Source of the DNA: Syntrophobacteraceae bacterium
Lineage (GTDB): Bacteria; Desulfobacterota; Syntrophobacteria; Syntrophobacterales; Syntrophobacteraceae
Direction: 5' to 3'
Length of the DNA stretch: 43,205 nucleotides
NCBI GenBank assembly: GCA_025453975.1
Contig: JALOPI010000037.1
Span: 1-43,205 of the forward strand
Shown: piece after piece, positions 1 to 8,051 of the stretch
Position numbering within the stretch: position 1 is the first letter of the stretch
Layout: every line of letters starts with the position of its first letter
Translations under genes and position numbers: made by a program
Notes under the pieces: model-generated
Told to the model about the DNA's origin: nothing
The model's database searches: none
The model's input: the letters and a program-made list of their open reading frames with translations, nothing else

Positions 1-1204
<1,204 letters not shown>

Positions 1205-1276
1205 CTCAATGCCCCTTGTGTTGGTAGTATCGTCACCTCTTCAATTCCACAATTAATTGAATCAGTTGTGGGAAGG
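1205..1276 (+). promoter_or_regulatory. CRISPR leader
   Basis: This 72-bp spacer between the cas2e stop and the first repeat is clearly more AT-rich than its surroundings. By position it is the leader, where array transcription starts and new spacers enter. It contains an inverted repeat with arms CCACAA (1247-1252) and TTGTGG (1266-1271), with the palindrome CAATTAATTG between them. I see no good match to the E. coli IHF site. Leader orientation agrees with repeat decay at the opposite end of the array. It is short compared with the E. coli leader. Confidence 0.7.
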
Positions 1277-3135
1277 GTGTTCCCCACGGGCGTGGGGATG
1301 AACCGGCCGCCAATGCCGACAAGACCCGGCTCGAAACGTGTTCCCCACGGGCGTGGGGATGAACCGCAGCTCGGGATCCGGCGCACCCAGATTTATGCGT
1401 GTTCCCCACGGGCGTGGGGATGAACCGGACGGAGAATGAACGCGAATGCGATCAAGGAGGTGTTCCCCACGGGCGTGGGGATGAACCGGCGTGACCGGAA
1501 TCTCAAGGCGTGATTACGAGGTGTTCCCCACGGGCGTGGGGATGAACCGGTTGCGGAAAACTTATTTACCGGCCTTCAGCCGTGTTCCCCACGGGCGTGG
1601 GGATGAACCGGCTTCTTTGTCGCCGGACAGAACATGTTCCAGGTGTTCCCCACGGGCGTGGGGATGAACCGAGCCTGCGCGCGTCAGGCGGCAGACTGGT
1701 AGCGTGTTCCCCACGGGCGTGGGGATGAACCGCGATGACGACCACAGGCCAAGCTGAGAAGGCCGTGTTCCCCACGGGCGTGGGGATGAACCGAGATGAG
1801 CGTCTACCGCAGGGTAGTTAGAGGGGTGTTCCCCACGGGCGTGGGGATGAACCGTCACTGATGCCAGCAGCAACGCAAGAATTGACGTGTTCCCCACGGG
1901 CGTGGGGATGAACCGGTCACGCTTGACATGAGCTGCCAGCCGCAGCCGTGTTCCCCACGGGCGTGGGGATGAACCGAAGGTCAGCATTGGGACCATGTTG
2001 CAGGATGAGTGTTCCCCACGGGCGTGGGGATGAACCGGGGTGCTCGTGCTCCGAGCTTTGCGAGAACGAGTGTTCCCCACGGGCGTGGGGATGAACCGGC
2101 CTGGGATTTTGACCCAATCAGGATGCAAACGTGTTCCCCACGGGCGTGGGGATGAACCGCCACGCAGACCTTCGGGTTGCTGTTGTAGAAGGTGTTCCCC
2201 ACGGGCGTGGGGATGAACCGGAGCAGGAGCTCATGGCAAAAAACAAAGCAGGGTGTTCCCCACGGGCGTGGGGATGAACCGTACGTCTGCACCAGGTGCC
2301 CCGTCTCCCGGACGTGTTCCCCACGGGCGTGGGGATGAACCGATGTCTGTCTTCGTCCAGCCGGACGGCTTCGAGTGTTCCCCACGGGCGTGGGGATGAA
2401 CCGAGGGTTGGTTGACGCTGACCCCTGGGAACGTGGTGTTCCCCACGGGCGTGGGGATGAACCTGATCCAACCATGGCAGTTCGGACACGGAGAGAGTGT
2501 TCCCCACGGGCGTGGGGATGAACCGGCCTGGGGATGGGTGCTCTGATGAGTCGACGAGTGTTCCCCACGGGCGTGGGGATGAACCGACGTCAACATCAAG
2601 CTGCACGCCTGCATCAGCGTGTTCCCCACGGGCGTGGGGATGAACCGGCATACTTCTACATTCAGAACAACACTGGACAGTGTTCCCCACGGGCGTGGGG
2701 ATGAACCGATCACGCCCTACTTCGAGCAGAAGTTCTGGGCGTGTTCCCCACGGGTGTGGGGATGAACCGACGGACTGCTCGAATGCCGCCCCGGCCCGCC
2801 CGTGTTCCCCACGGGTGTGGGGATGAACCGTCCGTGGGCCAGGGCTGGGGGACCTACGTCGTGTGTTCCCCAAGGGTGTGGGGATGAACCGCGGAAGAGC
2901 AACTGGTACCGCTTCCTGGTCAAGTGTTCCCCACGGGTGTGGGGATGAACCGGTCATCCCATCGCTGCTTGTCGAGGAGGGAATGTGTTCCCCACGGGCG
3001 TGGGGATGAACCGTGCCAGGTCACCCTTACCCAGTATGCCGACGAGCGTTCCCCACGGGCGTGGGGATGAACCGACTGGTGGCCATCACGTCTGGGGAGG
3101 AAGGTGGTGTTCCCCACGGGCGTGGGGATGAACCG
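1277..3135 (+). CRISPR. Type I-E CRISPR array, 31 repeats and 30 spacers
   Basis: Repeats of 29 bp begin at 1277 and recur every 61 bp up to 3107, so every spacer is 32 bp, the usual type I-E geometry. The repeat opens GTGTTCCCCAC and closes GGGGATGAACCG. Its centre is a hairpin with arms CCCCAC and GTGGGG, the site expected for Cas6e cleavage. Most repeats are identical. Variants are the copy at 2436 (last base T instead of G), the copies at 2741, 2802, 2863 and 2924 (C to T at repeat position 15; the one at 2863 also has C to A at position 11), and the copy at 3046 (T to C at position 2). Decay at the far end places the oldest spacers near 3100. No spacer matches another part of the window by eye. 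Confidence 0.98.
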
Positions 3136-3747
3136 AAGGGGAACCATAAGGGGCTGCCATACTGTCCACCCTCCTTCGTCCAACTCGGAAGGGTCGGCTT
3201 CAAGGAGGGTATCAAGCCGGTCCTCTGTCGCGGAATCCAGTTTCCCGGAGATGGTTTTACAGAAGTGTGGTTCATGGCGTTGAACGGCGGAGCCGACCAG
3301 CCGCCGGATCTGTTCAGCAGCAGGTGATTCGATACAAAGCTTCCTGCACTGCCCAATCACGGCATCTTTGAGACGGTCCGGGCGATGCTCCTGATCCAAA
3401 ACCTCCTCAATCAACCATGTCTCCAGTGTTTCGCCATCGGCAACGGTCGCCTCGCGAAAGCCGAAACGACTGCGGATAATTGCCCGATGCCGTTCTACAG
3501 TTCTACCTTGCCAGGAATACTCTCTCAACAGGTCTGGTCTCACCCCGACCTGTTGCGCTACAGAATCAAGCACAGCTACAGGGATTTCGTGTGGCCCGGC
3601 AGGAAATCGCCCCTCAAGGTGAAAGAATTTCAGCAGCAGTGCGAAACCCAACCGGGAAGCCCTTTGCTTCTACCGGACGATTTCCATTTCGCCGGGCGAC
3701 AGAAGCCAGTCAGCTGTCAGCTCTTCATCGGTCCAAGCGCGTTTCAT
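3136..3747 (-). pseudogene. Tn3-family transposase, N-terminal remnant (DUF4158)
   Basis: Reading the minus strand from ATG at 3747, the protein starts MKRAWTDEELTADWLLSP. After an in-frame amber codon (TAG, 3672-3670) it resumes as SRLGFALLLKFFHLEGRFP, then VAQQVGVRPD and GFREATVADGE. These are hallmarks of the DUF4158 N-terminal domain of Tn3-family transposases. Frame is kept across the stop, so a single substitution interrupts it. The similarity fades after about 200 residues, where the sequence runs into the last CRISPR repeat. The rest of a roughly 1000-residue protein, including the catalytic DDE domain, is absent. It is inactive. The exact left boundary is uncertain: the 32 bp after the last repeat (3136-3167) could instead be an orphan spacer. 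Confidence 0.8.
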
Positions 3748-4059
3748 CGTTTCCTTTCGAGGCCTCCAGTCCTGGTTCGACGGATCGTGCACCCTTGCTT
3801 TCAAGAAGTCGGCTTCCGTGTTTGCGAAGAGTCCCATCGGGGGCGCATATAACCGAGGAGCATCGTTGCCACTCCATTCTTGAGTGTCAGATAAACGTTG
3901 GTTTGTGCGACAACACAGATAACCCTCCTCTTCCAATGAAAAGCCGTCACTTAATCCGTTGCGTAATCTATGTGAAATTATGGGTTGATGCAATTCGAGT
4001 GTGTGACAAGTCGGGCCTCGATTTCTGCCCTTGCCGAGACATGAAACAGGCAGTGGACG
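3748..4059. other. Intergenic, transposon-derived or degraded DNA
   Basis: No credible gene is seen in either strand. Base composition is visibly less GC-rich than in the chromosomal genes further right, consistent with acquired DNA. A minus-strand frame continues upstream of the transposase start to 3993, but nothing in it is recognisable, so it is probably non-coding or a wreck. Confidence 0.5.
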
Positions 4060-4098
4060 GGGGAGGGTGTTGAAGGATACGAAAACGGATCCGTCAAG
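4060..4098 (+). repeat. Possible Tn3-type terminal inverted repeat
   Basis: The stretch begins GGGG, has ACGAAAAC in the middle and ends GTCAAG. This matches the layout of the 38-bp Tn3 end (GGGG at the tip, ACGAAAAC, then GTTAAG inside) with one extra base. Its tip points left, so it would be the left end of an element extending right, not the end expected for the transposase remnant at 3136-3747. No partner end was found in the window. Chance similarity is quite possible. Confidence 0.25.
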
Positions 4099-4100
4099 CG

Positions 4101-4148
4101 ACTATGGAGGACGTGTGGGTTGCAAGAGATAGTCCATAGTGCTATAGT
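4101..4148 (+). promoter_or_regulatory. Promoter and operator of the toxin-antitoxin pair
   Basis: A sigma-70-like promoter is seen: -35 TTGCAA (4120-4125), a 17-bp spacer, and -10 TATAGT (4143-4148). An 8-bp perfect inverted repeat, ACTATGGA (4101-4108) and TCCATAGT (4133-4140), brackets the -35 box and abuts the -10 box. Type II toxin-antitoxin operons are commonly repressed by their own antitoxin binding such a palindrome, so this is the likely autoregulatory site. Predicted transcription would start near 4155. Confidence 0.6.
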
Positions 4149-4171
4149 TTAAAGTGATAGAGGGGGGCTTC

Positions 4172-4585
4172 TTGAGAGTTTTCAAAACGAAGTGGTTCAT
4201 ACGCTACGCACGGCGGGAACGGATGGAGGATTCCAGTTTGCGCGAGGCGATCGAGCGTGCGGAGCGCGGGCTTGTGGACGCCGATCTTGGCGGCGGCGTC
4301 ATCAAACAAAGAGTTCCCCGGACGGGGCGAGGGCGCTCGGGCGGATATCGGCTGCTCGTAGCCTACCGGTCCGGAGATCGGGCGGTGTTCCTTTATGGCT
4401 TTGCAAAAAGTGAGCGGGACAACATCACCAACGACGAACTGGCCACTTTGAGGGACATCGGGCAGGCATGGCTCGATGCAGAGGTTGAGCGACTTGAACA
4501 TGCAATGGAGGAGGGCGTTCTCCAGGAGTTAAGCTATGGCGACGAAGAGCAAGAAACCTGGCCGGCTTGTGCAATCGCTGCTTGA
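4172..4585 (+). CDS. Type II toxin, RelE/HigB-like family
   Basis: Predicted ribosome-dependent mRNA interferase or related growth-inhibiting toxin of the RelE superfamily (the family paired with MqsA/HigA-like XRE antitoxins). Recognised from RVFKTKWF at the N-terminus, GLVDADLGGGVIKQRV, the basic GRGRSGGYRLLVAYR strand and VFLYGFAKSERDNI. I chose the TTG at 4172 because the family starts at this point and a GAGGGG ribosome site lies about 5 bases before it. The in-frame GTG at 4154 would coincide with the predicted transcription start. The last 50 bp overlap the antitoxin gene, the usual arrangement for a toxin-first pair. The biochemical activity is inferred from the family only. Length is about 137 residues, slightly longer than most because of the tail over the antitoxin start. 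Confidence 0.85.
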   Translation: MRVFKTKWFIRYARRERMEDSSLREAIERAERGLVDADLGGGVIKQRVPRTGRGRSGGYRLLVAYRSGDRAVFLYGFAKSERDNITNDELATLRDIGQAWLDAEVERLEHAMEEGVLQELSYGDEEQETWPACAIAA

Positions 4586-4874
4586 GACGGCCGAGGATAT
4601 GCACAGCACCGGGATTTTGGATGAAGCGACTTACGCCAAGATCACGATGCGGCATCTCGATGTAATCGATGAAGCGGGTATCGAACCACTGACGGGAGAT
4701 GACATTCGGGCGATGAGGGAGCGGGCCCGCATGAGCCAGGCGGTGTTCGCCCGCTACCTGAACTTGACGGTCGGGTACGTATCGCAGCTGGAGCGCGGTA
4801 CAAAGCGCCCGACAGGGGCCGCGCTTGCGTTGTTGAACGTGATCCGCCGCAAAGGGATTGAGGCGATACTGTAA
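4536..4874 (+). CDS. XRE-family antitoxin
   Basis: Partner of the upstream toxin: it should bind and neutralise it and repress the operon through the palindrome at 4101-4140. The 112-residue protein has an N-terminal helical part that probably contacts the toxin. A C-terminal Cro/C1-type helix-turn-helix follows at about residues 55-105 (IRAMRERARMSQAVFARYLN, then YVSQLERGTKRP). ATG at 4536 has AGGAG seven bases upstream and lies inside the toxin gene. Composition and position beside a transposase remnant and a CRISPR array suggest acquisition by transfer. Confidence 0.88.
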   Translation: MATKSKKPGRLVQSLLETAEDMHSTGILDEATYAKITMRHLDVIDEAGIEPLTGDDIRAMRERARMSQAVFARYLNLTVGYVSQLERGTKRPTGAALALLNVIRRKGIEAIL

Positions 4875-4998
4875 GGAGTTCTACTGGCGTTCGGGGGCTG
4901 GCCACTTTGTTACAGTTGGCGGCTGGTAGTGCGTATGTTGGGGTTTCCCCAGGATGGAGCGAAGGAAGCCTCGAGGATCTCACGGAGCTGGAAGCGAA

Positions 4999-5607
4999 AT
5001 GGTCGATTCACTGTACGCGTTTCTGCGAGAGCTGGGATACACTCACCCCCTGCGCTCGATCCTCGCCTCACTCAGCCTGCTGCCCACCGCCGCCCTCGGG
5101 GTCGCGGACTGGCTCCATTTCTATGGTGGTGCCTGGCTGTTTCCCATTCGGATGAAGATCCTCCTCGCCAGCGCATTGACGGTCCTTCTGCTCATCAGCC
5201 TGCTTCTGGAGAGGCGAGGCGGCGTCGTGAGACGAACGCTCATCGTCTTCCTGGGCCTGTGTGTCATGGCGTCAGCGGGCCTGGGCTATTTGGGAGGTGA
5301 GCTGGTTTTTTCCCGCCAAAAACCGCACGAGCCCGCCGTTTCCAGACCCGAGCAAGAAGGCGCCGAGGCCTTCGCCAGGCTCTGTGCCTCGTGCCACCCC
5401 AGGGGTGAGAACCCGTTCAAGCCCGAGCTCGCTCCCAGGAGCGCGCCGCAGCTGGCGGATTTCGAGACTTTCCTCTCCTACCTGAGGCATCCAGAGGCCC
5501 GGGACGGCTCCAACTCCATCATGCCGCCCTTTTCGCCGGACCGGCTCCCCGAGAAGGAGGCCAGGGACATCTACCGCTACCTGCTGAAGGAGCTCAAGGG
5601 CATCTGA
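4999..5607 (+). CDS. Membrane-anchored c-type cytochrome with N-terminal membrane domain
   Basis: Predicted electron carrier of the inner membrane with its haem domain in the periplasm. About three membrane segments fill residues 15-100 (an LHFYGGAWLFPIRMKILLAS block resembles the small membrane domain of DUF2231-type proteins). One CxxCH haem site follows (C129-A-S-C-H133). A Met in SIMPPF near the C-terminus is a plausible sixth haem ligand. The final helix (ARDIYRYLLKEL) is typical of class I cytochromes c. I chose ATG 4999, since an upstream in-frame start (4954) adds only unconserved residues. The last 31 bp overlap the convergent kinase gene. Redox partner unknown. Confidence 0.75.
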   Translation: MVDSLYAFLRELGYTHPLRSILASLSLLPTAALGVADWLHFYGGAWLFPIRMKILLASALTVLLLISLLLERRGGVVRRTLIVFLGLCVMASAGLGYLGGELVFSRQKPHEPAVSRPEQEGAEAFARLCASCHPRGENPFKPELAPRSAPQLADFETFLSYLRHPEARDGSNSIMPPFSPDRLPEKEARDIYRYLLKELKGI

Positions 5608-7007
5608 GAGGGAGGGGCGGAAGCATTCACGGTGGGGTTCTCGTCCTTCATGGGGAGAACGAAGTAGAAGAGGTTTCCGAAACGCTGGGGCTCGCAGCCC
5701 ACCTTGCCACCATGGATTTCCACCACGTTGCTGACGAAGTGGAGCCCATGCCCGGAGCCCCGCTCGTGAGCGGCCCCCGCGGCGCGATATCCCTCCTCGA
5801 AAACCCTTCGCGAATCCTCCAGGGTGAGGGGCTTGCCGGTGGTGAAGAAGTTGAACCTGATCCCGTGGATCCCATCCCCGAAATGATCCTTGAGAACCTC
5901 ACGGCTGTAGGAGAGGAGCTTGATCCGGTGTCCGAACTGGTCTTCCACTTCCTGAGTGTACTTGATGGCATTGGTGAGGAAATTGTCAAAGACCTGTGAG
6001 ATCAGGCCCTTGTCCACAAAGAGCGTGATCTGCTCGTCGGGGACGCTGTCGAAGTGACTGTCGATGGCGATCTTGCGCTTCTCGAACTGGGGCTTGTGGC
6101 GCTCCAGCAGAGGCTCCATGATCTCCGTGCGGAAATTGCACGACTGCTTCCTCAGGACATAAGTGCCCTTTTCGAAGTGGTCCCGCCGCAGCAGCGTCTC
6201 CAGAAAAAGGCTCGTGTGCTCATAGTGCTTTTTCAGCAGCCTGTACTCCTGCTCCAAGCCGATGTTGGACTCCAGAAGCGGCCGCTGAATCTCGCAGAGG
6301 TGATTGGAAAGCGCTTCGTTCTGATTGCGCAGGAACAGCATGATATCCGCCAGCTCCTGCTGAACCTGCTGATAGGAGCCGAGCAGCTTCTTCAGCTTGA
6401 TGAGGAAGAGCCGGTAGTACATGTTGGGTGAGATGACATTGTGCTCGATGTCGGCCACCAGCTGATTGATGAACTTGATGTGGTCGAAATGCTGCTGGAT
6501 GAGCAGCTTCATGTGCAGGTTGTAGCCGATGCGGTTGGTGAACTTCTCCAGGAAGAAATGGCCCTTGGCGTCCACCTTGTCCTTGGGGTAGATCTCGAAC
6601 ATCCCGATGGTCCGACTCTGCCCCAGGATGGGTGTCCACTGGGCCAGCGCCTGGTTGCCGCGAATGGGAAAAATCCAGCTGCCCTCGGCCTCCAGGGGGG
6701 TGTCGGAGGAGGGAACGTCGAAATCGAGCCGCTGCTCCTCGGGCACCAGGCCCTCTTCACTGGTGCAGACCTTTTCGAGCTGAAACGATCTGGGGTGTAT
6801 GACGTACAGCCGGCTCTCGAGGCCAAAGAACTCCTTGGGAACCGCCACGCTGATGAGGTAAAGGGTCTCGATGCTGGTGTTCTCCTGGGCCAGGTCGAAG
6901 AAGGTCGCAAAAGCCTCTTCCTGAAGCTTTTCGAAGTTGTAGCGCCGGTAGCTCTCCTTCTTCTCTCGAACGCGCTCGAAGACTTTATGGGAAACGGTAT
7001 TCGGCAT
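5577..7007 (-). CDS. Sensor histidine kinase-like protein
   Basis: Cytoplasmic-looking histidine kinase: no membrane segment or signal peptide is visible in its 476 residues. An N-terminal sensory region (about 1-170) of GAF-like appearance precedes a phosphoacceptor-type motif DIEHNVISP (H189). A helical dimerisation region and a C-terminal ATPase domain follow, with N-box DNFLTNAIKYT and glycine box GSGHGLHFVSNVVEIHGG. No receiver is fused or adjacent, so the partner is unknown. Its ATG lies 3 bp after the gpsA stop, making it the last gene of the gyrB-gyrA-gpsA run. The unconserved C-terminal tail overlaps the 3' end of the facing cytochrome gene. Confidence 0.8.
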   Translation of the reverse strand: MPNTVSHKVFERVREKKESYRRYNFEKLQEEAFATFFDLAQENTSIETLYLISVAVPKEFFGLESRLYVIHPRSFQLEKVCTSEEGLVPEEQRLDFDVPSSDTPLEAEGSWIFPIRGNQALAQWTPILGQSRTIGMFEIYPKDKVDAKGHFFLEKFTNRIGYNLHMKLLIQQHFDHIKFINQLVADIEHNVISPNMYYRLFLIKLKKLLGSYQQVQQELADIMLFLRNQNEALSNHLCEIQRPLLESNIGLEQEYRLLKKHYEHTSLFLETLLRRDHFEKGTYVLRKQSCNFRTEIMEPLLERHKPQFEKRKIAIDSHFDSVPDEQITLFVDKGLISQVFDNFLTNAIKYTQEVEDQFGHRIKLLSYSREVLKDHFGDGIHGIRFNFFTTGKPLTLEDSRRVFEEGYRAAGAAHERGSGHGLHFVSNVVEIHGGKVGCEPQRFGNLFYFVLPMKDENPTVNASAPPSQMPLSSFSR

Positions 7008-7010
7008 GGC

Positions 7011-8051
7011 CTAATTCACCTGGCATCGATATTCGAGATCCATCTCGTGCTTCAGATCCCGGTCCATAAGGTCCCGCACCGCCTCTCGCGGATCCTTGTC
7101 CTCGTAGAGCACCTGGTAGATCTGCTCACAGATGGGCATGTCCACTCCCATGCGAAGCCCCAGGGCATGCACCGAGCGAGCGGTCTTGACCCCCTCGGCC
7201 ACCATGCGCATTTCACTCAGGATATCCTTGATCTTCCGCCCCTGGCCGAGCTGCATGCCCACGGTCCGGTTGCGGCTCAGATCACCGGTGCAGGTCAGAA
7301 GCAGATCACCGATGCCCGAAAGCCCGCTGAAGGTGAGGGGATGCGCCCCCATGCGCACGCCGAGCCGGGTGATCTCGGCCAGGCCCCGGGTGATGAGGGC
7401 GGCACGCGTGTTGTGCCCGAAGCCGAGCCCGTCGCAGGCCCCCGCCGCCAGGGCGATGACGTTCTTGAGGGCTCCGGCCAGCTCGACGCCGATGCGGTCG
7501 AGGCTCGTGTAGACCCGGAAATAGGGAGTCGAGAACGCCTGTTGCACATCCTGAGCCACCTCCAACCGATCTCCGGCCACCGTGATGGCCGTGGGAATCC
7601 GCAGGATCACCTCCCGAGCGAAGGACGGCCCCGAAAGGCAGAGGAGGTGCACCAGGTCTTCAGCCGGCAGGATATCCTTCCAGATGCCGGACATGCCGAG
7701 GAGCGTCTCGTTCTCGATGCCCTTGGTGGCGCTCACCACGAGGGCGCCCTTCTCCAGGAACGGGATCATCCGCAGTGCCACCTGCCGATAAACGTGGGAG
7801 GGCACCACCATCACCAGGAAGGAATGACCCCGGACCACCGTCTCCAGATCGTTGTGGGGCGTGATTCGGTCGTTCAGGCGGAATCCGGGCAGATAGAACG
7901 TGTTCTCGCGCGTATCCCGAATGATCTCCAGAAGATCCGGCTCAAAGACCCAAAGGTCCACTTCGTATCCATTGTCCGCCAGCACGGCCGCCAGCGTGGT
8001 GCCCCAGCTGCCCGCTCCGATGACTCCAGCTCTTCCCTTTGGCTGACTCAA
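7011..8051 (-). CDS. gpsA: Glycerol-3-phosphate dehydrogenase [NAD(P)+]
   Basis: Reduces dihydroxyacetone phosphate to sn-glycerol 3-phosphate for phospholipid synthesis in the cytoplasm. The Rossmann nucleotide-binding loop [10 protein letters not shown] lies at about residues 12-21. Further family blocks are [32 protein letters not shown] (with the catalytic Lys), [13 protein letters not shown] and [18 protein letters not shown]. Length, 346 residues, is typical. It starts with TTG at 8051, overlapping the gyrA stop by 4 bp, with GGAGGAAGG upstream in the end of gyrA; this implies translational coupling. Confidence 0.97.
   Translation of the reverse strand: MSQPKGRAGVIGAGSWGTTLAAVLADNGYEVDLWVFEPDLLEIIRDTRENTFYLPGFRLNDRITPHNDLETVVRGHSFLVMVVPSHVYRQVALRMIPFLEKGALVVSATKGIENETLLGMSGIWKDILPAEDLVHLLCLSGPSFAREVILRIPTAITVAGDRLEVAQDVQQAFSTPYFRVYTSLDRIGVELAGALKNVIALAAGACDGLGFGHNTRAALITRGLAEITRLGVRMGAHPLTFSGLSGIGDLLLTCTGDLSRNRTVGMQLGQGRKIKDILSEMRMVAEGVKTARSVHALGLRMGVDMPICEQIYQVLYEDKDPREAVRDLMDRDLKHEMDLEYRCQVN

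Noticed and set aside
1562..3651. Several minus-strand open frames made of repeated [19 protein letters not shown] and VHPHARGEH units
   Set aside because: They are translations of the CRISPR array in three frames; the 61-bp period shifts frame each unit and no start signal exists.
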